Notes under the pieces: generated by a model
Told to the model about the DNA's origin: nothing
Database searches by the model: none
The model's input: only the letters and a program-made list of their open reading frames with translations
Program-made: the position numbers and the translations under genes
Assembly: GCF_022436705.1 (NCBI RefSeq)
Contig: NZ_JAKUHT010000006.1
Location: forward strand, 1 to 64,000
DNA length: 64,000 nt
Reading direction: 5' to 3'
From: Nocardioides sp. CFH 31398
GTDB taxonomy: Bacteria; Actinomycetota; Actinomycetes; Propionibacteriales; Nocardioidaceae
In this document: piece after piece, positions 17,714 through 27,163 of the stretch
Position numbering within the stretch: the stretch's first letter is position 1
Layout of the letters: every line of letters starts with the position of its first letter

Positions 17714-18535
17714 ATGCCCATGCGCCCCCGCCTGCTGGTCCTGCTCCTCCTCGCCGCCGTGGCGCTGGGGCTGGGACCCGTCGCTCCCGCCTCCGCCGGA
17801 CCCGGGATCAGCCCGCCGGGGGCCAACGACTGGGACTGCCGTCCCGACGCCCGCCACCCGCAGCCCGTCGTCCTGGTCAACGGCACCTTCGAGACGATGG
17901 AGAAGAACTGGGCGACGATGTCGCCGTTCCTCGCGGACGCGGGCTACTGCGTCTTCGCCTTCAACTACGGCAACCGCGCCACCGGCCCCATCCCGCGGTC
18001 GGCGAAGCAGCTGCGACGCTTCGTGGAGAAGGTCCGTGCAGCGACCGGCAGCCGGAAGGTCGACCTCGTCGGCCACAGCCAGGGCGGCATGATGCCGCGC
18101 TACTACCTGCGCTTCCTGGACGGCGCCCGCCGGGTCGACGACCTCGTCGGCATCGCGCCGTCCAACCACGGCACCACCATGTCCATGGACTCCGGCGGCA
18201 CCTCGCCGTGCCGCGCCTGCGAGCAGCAGGCGCGCGGCTCGCGCTTCCTCCGACGGCTCAACGCCGACGGCGACACCGTCCCCGGTCCGGACTACACGGT
18301 GATCTCGACGCGGTACGACGAGATCGTCACGCCGTGGCGCTCGCAGTTCCTCGACGGCCCACGGCAGCGGGTCACGAACATCCTGCTGCAGAACAAGTGC
18401 GAGACCGACACGTTCGAGCACGACCAGACGCCGAACGACCCGGTGACCCAGCAGATCGTCCGCCACGCGCTGCGGGTCGACGGTCCGGCGCGGGAGGCGT
18501 ACAAGCCGGAGTGCGTGCCTGCCCCGACGGGGTGA
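17714..18535 (+). CDS. Secreted alpha/beta-hydrolase lipase (lipase class 2/EstA-like)
   Basis: The 273-residue protein has a signal peptide (LLVLLLLAAVALGLGPVAPASA), the oxyanion-hole strand PVVLVNGTF, the nucleophile elbow GHSQGGMM, an acid-containing TVISTRYDEIVTP and a C-terminal His region (RHALRV). Paired Cys (DCRPD, GYCVF, PCRAC, NKCETD, PECVP) suggest disulfides. It is a triacylglycerol-lipase/esterase type acting outside the cell. CATACT lies 5 nt before the ATG at 17714, a possible leaderless promoter; ATG 17720 is an alternative start. Confidence 0.8.
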   Translation: MPMRPRLLVLLLLAAVALGLGPVAPASAGPGISPPGANDWDCRPDARHPQPVVLVNGTFETMEKNWATMSPFLADAGYCVFAFNYGNRATGPIPRSAKQLRRFVEKVRAATGSRKVDLVGHSQGGMMPRYYLRFLDGARRVDDLVGIAPSNHGTTMSMDSGGTSPCRACEQQARGSRFLRRLNADGDTVPGPDYTVISTRYDEIVTPWRSQFLDGPRQRVTNILLQNKCETDTFEHDQTPNDPVTQQIVRHALRVDGPAREAYKPECVPAPTG

Positions 18536-18937
18536 GCGCCGCCCGGCGATCCCACCGGACCGTCGCCGGGTTCGCCGTGCTCGCGGCCTGGGCCGAGCGG
18601 ACGGAACGGCCCGCCGCGGTCCGCACGGTCGCCGCCGTCTGGGCCGTCTCGCTGGTGGTCCTGCTGGGCGTCGTGGTCGCGTCCCCCGCCACCGCGGGCG
18701 GTCACCCAGGAGGTGCCGGGACTCTCCCCGCGGGAGAACGACGTCCTCGCCGCCGCGGCCACCGGCGCCACGAACGCCGCGGTCGCCGCCGAGCTCTTCC
18801 TGTCCGAGCGGACCGTCGAGCAGCACCTGCGCTCGATCTTCACCAAGCTCGACCTCGGTGAGCACGGTGGGTCGAACCGCCGAGTGCGCGCGGCGGCGAT
18901 CTGGTGGGAGCACCGACGCAGCCGTGAGTCGGCCTGA
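18532..18937 (+). pseudogene. Frameshifted LuxR-type (GerE HTH) regulator with an N-terminal membrane helix
   Basis: A frame opens with GTG 18532, overlapping the lipase stop as GTGA. It encodes a basic start and a membrane helix (VAAVWAVSLVVLLGVVVASP). Around 18695-18712 sense shifts to another frame, which encodes a complete GerE HTH: GLSPRENDVLAAAATG, then NAAVAAELFLSERTVEQHLR, then SIFTKLDLGEHGG, stop at 18937. The HTH frame has only a GTG at 18713 lying inside AGGAGG, too close to act as its own start. The two pieces read best as one gene broken by a +1/-1 change. A separate 74-residue HTH protein is the alternative. Confidence 0.5.
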
Positions 18938-18941
18938 GGGC

Positions 18942-20348
18942 TCAGACCGGGGGAGCGGGTCCGGTCGGAGGGCGGGGTGAGCCGCGGGTGGTGCCGCCGT
19001 GGGGTCGGGTGTCGACGCGGTAGGTGTCGCGGTGGGGGCTGGTCCATTCGTAGTGGCCGGGTTGCAGGTGGCGGTAGTGCCATCGGCCGTGGGTCTTGAG
19101 GCGGTGGTGGTAGCGGCACAGGGGTGCGAGGTTCGCGGCGGTGGTCTCGCCGCCGGCGCCGTACGGCACCGTGTGGTCGAGGTCGCAGGCGTCGGCGGGG
19201 CGGGTGCAGTAGGGGAAGACGCAGTGGCGGTCGCGGAGTCGGACCAGGCGGTCGAGGTGGGCGGGGATGCGGTAGCTGGTGGCGTGTCCGATGACCTGCT
19301 CGACGACGTCGTCGTCGAGGGTGAGGTCGATGACGGGCTGCACGGTGACGGTCGCTGCCTGGTCGCACCAGGTGCGGGCCTGTTCGGCGAGGGTGAGGAC
19401 CTCGCCGGTGATGGGGTGGCGCACGGTGACGACCTCGCCCGAACCGTCGAGCGCGGCGCGGGTGAGGTGGACGACGATGCTGATGTTCTTGGTTGGCCGG
19501 GCCGGCTTGGCGCTCGAGGACTCTCCCGACGGCACGTCGAGGTCGAGGCCGAGCTGGCGGCGGGCGAGGTCGCCGGCGGCGTGGGCGCGGCGTTCGTCGA
19601 GGGGTGCGTCGGAGCCGAGGTCGGCGCGTAGTTGCGCGCCCGCTCGGATCGCGGTCTCGAGGTCGACGGCGTCGTCGAGGTCGAGGCATCCGGACAGGTT
19701 CACGGTGGCGGAGAGGTCCCCGTGGGCGCTCGCGTCGGCCGCTCCACCGAAGTCGAGGTCGAGGAACCGCTTGGCGTGGCCCTCGCTCTCGCGGGCTTCG
19801 CGGGCGAGGCGTTCGGCGAGGTCGGGGTCGGTGGCGGCGATCGCGGCGCCCACGGCCCGGTCCACCACTGCCGGCCCGGCGCGGTGGGCGACGGGCAGGA
19901 GGTGGCGGTCGACGAAGTCGGCGGCGGCGCGGGAGAGCCCGGTGGTGCGTTCGGCGATGCGTCGGGCGCGCCAGGCGGGTAGGCGGCCGTCCATCACCGC
20001 GGCGTACAGCCGGGGGAGGCGGTAGGCGAGCTCCAACGCGGTGGTGAGGTAGGCACGGCCGGACTCGGGCGGCAGGCTGAGGGTGGTGGCGAGGTCGGCC
20101 AGGCAGAACTCGCCGACCTCGGGGGTGCCTTCCCCGGCCAGCTGCCGGGCTCGCTCACGACCGGGACCGCTGGACCAGGTGGCGGCGTCGTCGACCGACT
20201 GTGGCGGGTGCATGGTCGCCCAGGTGACGGCGAGCTTGAGCTGGGTGGCCTCGGCGGCGTCGGCGGTGGTGCGGGCGGTGCGCAGCGCGGCGAGCACGGC
20301 GGCCGGGTCGACCGGCTCCGCCTGCACCTCGTCCACGCCTTCGCTCAT
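18942..20348 (-). CDS. DUF222/13E12-repeat protein with C-terminal HNH endonuclease domain
   Basis: The 468-residue protein has the DUF222 helical region (with LYAAVMDGRLPAWRARRIAE and VDRHLLPVA) and a C-terminal HNH nuclease: RHCVFPYCTRPADACDLDH, then ANLAPLCRYHHRLKTHG. Zinc-type Cys and the H-N-H residues are present. These proteins occur in many copies in Nocardioides and mycobacteria and are associated with repeats; their function is unsettled. TAGAAT lies 7 nt upstream of the ATG, so the mRNA is probably leaderless. A repeat block lies directly upstream. Confidence 0.85.
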   Translation of the reverse strand: MSEGVDEVQAEPVDPAAVLAALRTARTTADAAEATQLKLAVTWATMHPPQSVDDAATWSSGPGRERARQLAGEGTPEVGEFCLADLATTLSLPPESGRAYLTTALELAYRLPRLYAAVMDGRLPAWRARRIAERTTGLSRAAADFVDRHLLPVAHRAGPAVVDRAVGAAIAATDPDLAERLAREARESEGHAKRFLDLDFGGAADASAHGDLSATVNLSGCLDLDDAVDLETAIRAGAQLRADLGSDAPLDERRAHAAGDLARRQLGLDLDVPSGESSSAKPARPTKNISIVVHLTRAALDGSGEVVTVRHPITGEVLTLAEQARTWCDQAATVTVQPVIDLTLDDDVVEQVIGHATSYRIPAHLDRLVRLRDRHCVFPYCTRPADACDLDHTVPYGAGGETTAANLAPLCRYHHRLKTHGRWHYRHLQPGHYEWTSPHRDTYRVDTRPHGGTTRGSPRPPTGPAPPV

Positions 20349-20355
20349 GTGTTCG

Positions 20356-20361
20356 ATTCTA
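20356..20361 (-). promoter_or_regulatory. -10 TAGAAT for the DUF222-HNH gene
   Basis: TAGAAT, five of six bases of TATAAT, ends 7 nt before ATG 20348. Transcription would begin at or next to the start codon. No clear -35 element is seen. Confidence 0.55.
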
Positions 20362-20398
20362 GGGGCGACCGCCGACAGTGGTGGCCCGACCGGTGGGC

Positions 20399-20501
20399 GT
20401 CGGTGCTCGTCGTGCGGGGTCTCGGCGGGCTCGACCGGCGGTGGTGGGGGTCGCCGGTCGGCTCACTGGGTTTCGAGGCTCGCTGCGCTCGCACCTCAAC
20501 C
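20399..20501. repeat. 103-bp composite repeat, copy 1
   Basis: It starts GTCGGTGCTCGTCGTGCGGG and ends in a 33-bp core, 20469-20501, beginning GGTTTCGAGGCTCGCTGCGC and ending CACCTCAACC. It is repeated at 20581-20683 at the same length, a period of 182 bp. Confidence 0.85.
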
Positions 20502-20567
20502 GGCGGTGATGGGGGTCCGGCGGTCGGTTCACTGGGTTTCGAGGCTCGCTGCGCTCGCACCTCAACC
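20502..20567. repeat. Partial (66-bp) copy of the composite repeat
   Basis: It corresponds to the last two-thirds of the 103-bp unit and includes the 33-bp core at 20535-20567. It directly follows copy 1. Confidence 0.8.
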
Positions 20568-20580
20568 GGCGGGGGTGGGG

Positions 20581-20683
20581 GTCGGTGCTCGTCGTGCGGG
20601 GTCTCGACAGGCCCGACCGGCGGTGGTGCGGGCCGCCGGTCGGCCACCCGGGTTTCGAGGCTCGCTGCGCTCGCACCTCAACC
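20581..20683. repeat. 103-bp composite repeat, copy 2
   Basis: It has the same start and the same 33-bp core (20651-20683) as copy 1, with scattered substitutions in between. Confidence 0.85.
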
Positions 20684-20721
20684 TGCGGGTGAGCCGGAGG
20701 CGGTGCCGGCTCCGCCACGGG

Positions 20722-22536
20722 TCAGGGGCGGTCGCCGATGCGCGTGTGGGCGCTCGACCCCATCACCCACCGGTCACCCTCGGGGTAGAAGTACGACGTC
20801 CCGGCGAACACCGCCGTGACCGAGGTCCGGGGCGCGACCGCGCCGGCGGTGAACCACCCGTCCGGCCCGGTGGTGCGCTCGACGGTGGTGACCGCGCCCC
20901 CGGGGGCGGTCGTGGTGACCGCCACCGGCTGGTTCGGCAGCCCGCGGGCGTCGCCGTCGAGCAGGCGCCCGCGCACCCGGCCGTCGTCGCCGGCCACCAG
21001 TGCGAGCCGGGAGCCGCGGACGACCAGGGACTCCGGTGCGCTCACGTTGTCCCACCGGTCGACCAGTTGCAGGGTCAGGCGCACGTCGCGACCGGGCAGG
21101 AGTCCGTCGACGGCGAAGCGGGACCGCGTCCCGCGGTAGGCGACGCGCTCCGGGCCACCGTCCAACGGCCCGATCCGCAGCACGGCCGTGAGGTCGCCCG
21201 CGGCTCCCTGCACCGCCCAGTCGACGTCCAGACCGCCCACCCGTGGCTCGGCTCGGAAGGTGAAGACGACCGGCCGCTCGGTCGGCGGCGGAACCGCGGG
21301 CGGACGGCGCAGGGTCGGCGAGGCCCAGGCGAGGGAGGCCCCGACCTCCTCGGTGCCCGACGTCAACCGGTAGGTCAGCAGCAGGGACCGCAGCTCGCCC
21401 TCGGGCCCGAAACGCGCCCGGTGGGCGGTCACGGTGCCGGCCCCGTCATCACCCGGTGCGCCGTTGCCGTCGACGACGAGCGACGGCGTGCCGGGACCGC
21501 CCCGGGCTGACACCGGGTACGTGCGGCCCTCGCGGATCCCCGCGGGCACCCGGAGCGTGCCGCTGGCCTCGCCGCCGTACTCCCCGTCGTCGACCTGCCA
21601 GGAGATGCTGCGGCGCCCGCCGAGCACGAGGATGTCGCTGTCGGCCGGGGTCTGCGTGACCACGGAGCGCCCGTCGTCCGCCTGCCACCGCGTACGACCG
21701 GGGCGCACCGTGCCCGCCACCGGCACCTGGGTGGTCCCGCTGCCGTCCCGCACCCGCAGGACGGTCCGCTTCGTCCCGACTCCCCGGGGTCGGAACCCCA
21801 CGAGGACCCGGCAGGCCTCACCGGCCGCCACCGCTCCGCAGCTCGAGTCGACGAGACGGAAGTGGCGGGTCTCCTCGAGGGACACCTCGACGTCGCGGGC
21901 CTCCTCGGCGGGCTGGACGACGACCGGCAGGGCGGGTGCCGGCCGGCCGGCGTGGTCGGCGGGCCAGGTCAGCGCCGACGTGGCGAGCCGGGGTCCCTCG
22001 GGGGCGGCGGCGCCGACCCGGACCTCCCCGAACAAGCGCTGCTCCAGCCAGCCGCACCGGGCGTCGACGACCAGCCAGAGTCGGCTGAGGTCGTCGCTGA
22101 GGCGGCGGACGTCGACCGAGGCCTGGTCCCAGGTGTCGCAGGTCGAGTCGCTGGCGACCAGTCCGAGGTCATCGAGGTTGCCGTAGGTCCGCTCCTCCAG
22201 CTGCTCGCCGGGCGGGGCCACCAGTCGCAGGTCCAGGCCGGCGTCGTCGCTGCGGAGGCCGACGCGGAGCACCCGCCGGTCGTCACCCTCCCACCGGGCG
22301 TCGACGCGGGACACGCCCGGCGACCACGTGCGGACGACGTCCGGCACCCGGCGGTCGTTCACGAAGGCGACGGTCGCGTGGTCGCCGGCCGGGCCGCCGG
22401 CCCACGGCGAGCGCTGGGCCCGGCCGTCGTCGGCTGCCTCCTCGGCGGAGGTCGGGGCGCCGGCGACGAGCAGCGCGGTGCCGAGCAGGCCGACGGTGAG
22501 GCCGCCGAGGGCGCGGCGGGCGGTCGCGCGCCTCAT
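20722..22536 (-). CDS. Secreted multi-domain Ig-like protein, paralogue of the upstream gene
   Basis: The 604-residue protein has a signal peptide (GLTVGLLGTALLVAGAPTSA), an N-terminal domain ending FGEVRVGAAAPEG, an abnormal-spindle/choice-of-anchor-like Ig module (SSCGAVAAGEACRVLVGFRP), a middle beta domain, a fibronectin-like region and a C-terminal carboxypeptidase-regulatory-like module (RGRLLDGDARGLPNQPVAV). Domain order and several motifs repeat those of the gene at 22533-24389, so this is a tandem duplication. The ATG overlaps the upstream stop (ATGA). No catalytic motif is seen; a cell-surface or extracellular structural role is a guess. Confidence 0.65.
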   Translation of the reverse strand: MRRATARRALGGLTVGLLGTALLVAGAPTSAEEAADDGRAQRSPWAGGPAGDHATVAFVNDRRVPDVVRTWSPGVSRVDARWEGDDRRVLRVGLRSDDAGLDLRLVAPPGEQLEERTYGNLDDLGLVASDSTCDTWDQASVDVRRLSDDLSRLWLVVDARCGWLEQRLFGEVRVGAAAPEGPRLATSALTWPADHAGRPAPALPVVVQPAEEARDVEVSLEETRHFRLVDSSCGAVAAGEACRVLVGFRPRGVGTKRTVLRVRDGSGTTQVPVAGTVRPGRTRWQADDGRSVVTQTPADSDILVLGGRRSISWQVDDGEYGGEASGTLRVPAGIREGRTYPVSARGGPGTPSLVVDGNGAPGDDGAGTVTAHRARFGPEGELRSLLLTYRLTSGTEEVGASLAWASPTLRRPPAVPPPTERPVVFTFRAEPRVGGLDVDWAVQGAAGDLTAVLRIGPLDGGPERVAYRGTRSRFAVDGLLPGRDVRLTLQLVDRWDNVSAPESLVVRGSRLALVAGDDGRVRGRLLDGDARGLPNQPVAVTTTAPGGAVTTVERTTGPDGWFTAGAVAPRTSVTAVFAGTSYFYPEGDRWVMGSSAHTRIGDRP

Positions 22537-24389
22537 CGGACCGCTCCGACGGAGGTGACGCTGCCGAGGTCGCGACCGACGCCGGAGAACGCGAGCTGCA
22601 CGACCGCGTCACGCGGGACGGTCAGGGTGAACCGTCCGCCCGGTCCCGTCCTCGTCCGTCGGACCGACGGTGGCCCGGTCGTGCCGGACAGGTCGGCGGT
22701 CACCCAGCGGCGGGGGAGGGCCGAGCCGTCGGAGGTCACGAGGCGGCCACGCACCACCCGTCGGCCGCCGTCCACCCGGGTGGTGGTCTCGATCCGGGTC
22801 CCCCGCAGGACCACGGTCACCGGCGGCGGGTCCTCGCCCCGCGAGGGGTCGACGAAGAACGTCACGGTGTGGTCCGTCCCGGGGGCCAGACCGTCGATCT
22901 GCGCGACGTCCTCACCGTTGGCGGTCGTCGTCGGCTCGAGCGGCTCACCCTCCGCCGGGGAGGTCATCGGCTCGTCGCCCTCCCGCTCCCGCACGGTGAC
23001 GGCGTCCTGGTCGTCGCCGACGCCCGCGTAGAGCGGCGGCGGGACGAAGGTGATCTCCGCCCGACCGGTCGAGGCGTACGGCCTGACCTGACCCACGGGC
23101 TCGGAGCGCCACGGGTCCAGCGGACCCAGAGCGGGCAGCTCGGCGTCGGCCCGCCACACGATCGCTCCCTGGACGGCGCGCTCCGGGCTGTCGTAGCACC
23201 CGTGGTGCCAGGAGGCGACCAGCGAGGTCAGGTCACCCGTCCGGGGGTCGTGGGTCGCCCGGCGGACGGTGAACTCCCCGCGCGTCCCGTCGCACCCGTC
23301 CGGGAACCCGGTGCTGAGGAAGGCGTGCGCCGCACCCCGGCCCGGGCCGACGCCGATCGGGTACGTCCCGGGCGCGATGGCCTCCCCGCGCGGGGCGCGG
23401 AGGCGCACCGACAGCCGCTCGTCGTCGTCGGAGGCCCCGACCTCGACGTAACGATCGCTGAGGTAGGTGGACTCGGCGACGCCGTCGAGGACCTCCCACG
23501 TGCCCTGGTCGGAGGCGACGCGCATGCTCGCCGTCGGCGCGGTCGCCACCACCGAGAGCGGGACGACGAGCTCGCCCCGGGAGTGCGTCACGACGACCTC
23601 GGCCTGTCGGCGCCCGACCTCGCCGGGAGTCATGGCGACCGTCGCGGTGCAGGCGGCGCCGGGCTCCAGCACCCCGCAGTCGTGGGTGAGGTCGACGTCC
23701 TCCGCGTCGTCGCCCCGCACGGTCACCGCCAGCACGGGGACGGGGGCGGGGGAGTCGTTGGCGACCCGGACGGGCACGGGCTCGGCCGTCTCGCCGGGGC
23801 GGCGCTCCGGCCAGTCCACGGCGTACGGCGCCGCGACGACGCGGTCGCCGGGCTCGCCGTCCGCGCCGACGGCGGTCGGGCCGACCCGGACCTCGCCGAA
23901 CGAGCCGCCACGACCGCAGTCGGACGACCACGACACGTGGACGTCGGTGAGGTCGGCGTCCAGCCGGTGCACGGTGAACTCGCCGTCCCCGAGCCCGCAG
24001 GCGAGGGTGTCCTGGCTGATGTCCAGACCCGGCTGGTGCAGCGCGGGGGGCCCGGCCTGGGCGTCGACGTAGGTCCCGACCCCCAGCGGCTCCCCGGCCG
24101 GCGGCGTGAACGTCACCGACGCGGTCCGGTCGGGCATCCGGGCGGTGACCCTCAGGGCGCCGTCCGGCTCCCGCTCGAGCGCGAGGCTGCTGGTGGCCTC
24201 GTCCGCGGCCACGCTCGGGTGGTCCCACCGCTCGCCGCCGAGGTGGAACAGGGAGAACGAGAAGTCGGACTCCGGCACCGCCGTGTCCTCGGCCGCGCTG
24301 ACGCCTCCCGGCACCAGCAGCGCGACGGTGAGCAGGACGGCGGCCAGCAGCCGCGGCGTCCAGGAGCGGTCGGTCGAGCGTCCTCGCAT
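22533..24389 (-). CDS. Secreted multi-domain Ig-like protein, first of a tandem paralogous pair
   Basis: The 618-residue protein has a signal peptide (LLAAVLLTVALLVPGGVSAA), an N-terminal domain ending SFGEVRVGPTAVG, an ASH-like Ig module (HDCGVLEPGAACTATVAM), a second beta domain repeating the N-terminal theme, a fibronectin-like part (GLAPGTDHTVTFFVDPS) and a C-terminal Ig-like module (RGRLVTSDGSALPRRWVTADL). Its layout matches the following gene. It is first in a two-gene coupled operon. No homologue of known function is recognised. Confidence 0.65.
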   Translation of the reverse strand: MRGRSTDRSWTPRLLAAVLLTVALLVPGGVSAAEDTAVPESDFSFSLFHLGGERWDHPSVAADEATSSLALEREPDGALRVTARMPDRTASVTFTPPAGEPLGVGTYVDAQAGPPALHQPGLDISQDTLACGLGDGEFTVHRLDADLTDVHVSWSSDCGRGGSFGEVRVGPTAVGADGEPGDRVVAAPYAVDWPERRPGETAEPVPVRVANDSPAPVPVLAVTVRGDDAEDVDLTHDCGVLEPGAACTATVAMTPGEVGRRQAEVVVTHSRGELVVPLSVVATAPTASMRVASDQGTWEVLDGVAESTYLSDRYVEVGASDDDERLSVRLRAPRGEAIAPGTYPIGVGPGRGAAHAFLSTGFPDGCDGTRGEFTVRRATHDPRTGDLTSLVASWHHGCYDSPERAVQGAIVWRADAELPALGPLDPWRSEPVGQVRPYASTGRAEITFVPPPLYAGVGDDQDAVTVREREGDEPMTSPAEGEPLEPTTTANGEDVAQIDGLAPGTDHTVTFFVDPSRGEDPPPVTVVLRGTRIETTTRVDGGRRVVRGRLVTSDGSALPRRWVTADLSGTTGPPSVRRTRTGPGGRFTLTVPRDAVVQLAFSGVGRDLGSVTSVGAVR

Positions 24390-24525
24390 ACGTCCCCCAG
24401 GAGTGATCAGCAGCGCCCGAACGCTGCGGTGAACCTAGCCGTCACCGGGGCTCGTGCACAGACGTTCACAGGGAAAGCCCGCGCGGGTACGTGATCCGAC
24501 CCGGACCGGGACCCCCCGGACGTGC

Positions 24526-24572
24526 GAGAGGGGCGCACCCCCGGTCGTCGGACCGTCGGGTGCGCCCCTCTC
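24526..24572 (-). terminator. 15-bp perfect hairpin after gltA
   Basis: GAGAGGGGCGCACCC (24526-24540) pairs exactly with GGGTGCGCCCCTCTC (24558-24572) around a 17-nt loop, 21 bp past the citrate synthase stop. There is no U-tract, as is common in actinobacteria. Confidence 0.75.
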
Positions 24573-24593
24573 GGGCGAGACGTCTGCGGGAGC

Positions 24594-25874
<1,281 letters not shown>

Positions 25875-25880
25875 CCGCAC

Positions 25881-25886
25881 AAGGTA
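25881..25886 (-). promoter_or_regulatory. -10 TACCTT for gltA
   Basis: TACCTT on the minus strand ends 6 nt before GTG 25874, and no ribosome-binding site is visible. Together these point to transcription starting at the GTG. Confidence 0.5.
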
Positions 25887-25926
25887 ATGGGCTCGGCGCC
25901 GCGGTGCGACAGCGGTCTCACCCGTT

Positions 25927-25955
25927 TTGACCGCCCTCGGCGCTCGCCGTAGTCT
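25927..25955 (+). promoter_or_regulatory. Sigma70-type promoter of rplM-rpsI
   Basis: TTGACC (25927-25932), a 17-bp spacer and TAGTCT (25950-25955). Transcription would start near 25962, giving a 5' leader of about 140 nt, long enough for post-transcriptional control. An AGGAGG at 26042 in the leader has no convincing short reading frame after it. Confidence 0.7.
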
Positions 25956-26105
25956 TGGCGGCTGCGCCTACTGCCGCGTCCGCGTGCCCCCAGGGCCGCG
26001 CGACGCAGACCCGGACGAAGTGGAGCCGGGCAGTGTCGGTCAGGAGGTGCATGACCAGGCCCGGTCGCCCCGGGCCGCCACCGACGAGCAGAACTGAGGA
26101 TGCCC

Positions 26106-26549
26106 GTGCGCACCTACAGCCCCAAGCCCGGCGACATCGAGCGCGCCTGGCACGTGATCGACGCGAACGACGTCCGCCTCGGTCACCTCGCCGTGCAGGT
26201 CGCGACCCTGCTGCGCGGCAAGCACAAGCCCACCTACGCCCCGCACGTGGACGGCGGCGACTTCGTCGTCGTCATCAACGCGGCGAACATCTCGCTGTCC
26301 GGCAAGAAGCGGACCGACCGGATGATGCACCGTCACTCCGGCTACCCGGGCGGCCTCACCTCGACCCCCGTGGGCGAGGTCCTGGACAAGGACGCCCGCA
26401 AGGTCGTCGAGAAGGCCGTGTGGGGCATGCTCCCCAAGAACCGCCTCGGTCGCCAGATCATCAAGAAGCTGAAGGTCTACTCGGGCCCGACGCACCCGCA
26501 CCAGGCCCAGAAGGCCACGCCGTACGAGCTCACCCAGGTCGCCCAGTGA
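26106..26549 (+). CDS. rplM: 50S ribosomal protein L13
   Basis: The 147-residue protein has the L13 motifs [56 protein letters not shown] and [20 protein letters not shown]. It is an early 50S assembly protein. GTG 26106 ([10 protein letters not shown]) is chosen because it matches the usual actinobacterial N-terminus and has GAGG 6 nt upstream; ATG 26100 has that GAGG against it. rpsI follows after 70 bp. Confidence 0.97.
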   Translation: MRTYSPKPGDIERAWHVIDANDVRLGHLAVQVATLLRGKHKPTYAPHVDGGDFVVVINAANISLSGKKRTDRMMHRHSGYPGGLTSTPVGEVLDKDARKVVEKAVWGMLPKNRLGRQIIKKLKVYSGPTHPHQAQKATPYELTQVAQ

Positions 26550-26619
26550 CCTGTGCGGTGACCTCCGCCGTGACCCTGACCGCCCACCTTCCTGAGCCGA
26601 CCCGATCGAGGACCATCTG

Positions 26620-27135
26620 ATGGCTGACGAGACCACCACCCCCGCCGCCGACGCCGGCGACGAGACCTACACCACCGACTCCGCCGGGGTCGCCTACTCC
26701 TCCGAGACCGCCCCGGCGCCCGACGCCGGCGCCGCGACCTCGGTCATCGCCCCCGGCGCGGCCACCGGTCGCCGCAAGGAGGCGGTCGCGCGCGTGCGCA
26801 TCGTCCCCGGCACCGGCCAGTGGACCGTGAACGGTCGCACGCTGGACAACTACTTCCCGAACAAGCTGCACCAGCAGGTCGTCAACGAGCCCTTCGTGAC
26901 GACCCACCTGGAGGGCCGCTTCGACGTCATCGCCCGCATCCACGGCGGCGGCATCACCGGCCAGGCCGGTGCGCTGCGCCTCGGTGTGGCCCGCGCGCTC
27001 AACGCCGTGGACGTCGAGGCGAACCGCCCGTCGCTGAAGAAGGCCGGGCTCCTGACCCGCGACGCCCGCGCCATCGAGCGCAAGAAGGCCGGCCTGAAGA
27101 AGGCCCGCAAGGCCTCGCAGTTCAGCAAGCGCTGA
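26620..27135 (+). CDS. rpsI: 30S ribosomal protein S9
   Basis: The 171-residue protein has the S9 core from about residue 48: [52 protein letters not shown], and the C-terminal tail [17 protein letters not shown] that reaches the P-site. The first ~45 residues are an acidic Ala/Thr-rich extension found in actinobacterial S9. It shares the rplM promoter. Confidence 0.97.
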   Translation: MADETTTPAADAGDETYTTDSAGVAYSSETAPAPDAGAATSVIAPGAATGRRKEAVARVRIVPGTGQWTVNGRTLDNYFPNKLHQQVVNEPFVTTHLEGRFDVIARIHGGGITGQAGALRLGVARALNAVDVEANRPSLKKAGLLTRDARAIERKKAGLKKARKASQFSKR

Positions 27136-27163
27136 CGCGCGCCGTACGGGATCGGACCTCGTC

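Larger units (their letters stand above)
20349..20721. other. 373-bp repeat-filled intergenic region
   Basis: It lies between the DUF222-HNH gene and the secreted-paralogue pair. Apart from the HNH promoter it consists almost wholly of the composite repeats listed separately. No gene is visible. Confidence 0.7.

Noticed and set aside
20399..20683. CRISPR array
   Set aside because: The repeats are 33-103 bp with irregular spacing and homologous, not unique, spacers. No cas genes are present.
26051..26097. Leader peptide in the rplM 5' leader after AGGAGG
   Set aside because: The ATG at 26051 is only 3 nt from the AGGAGG, and its frame does not stop at 26095 but runs into rplM out of frame.
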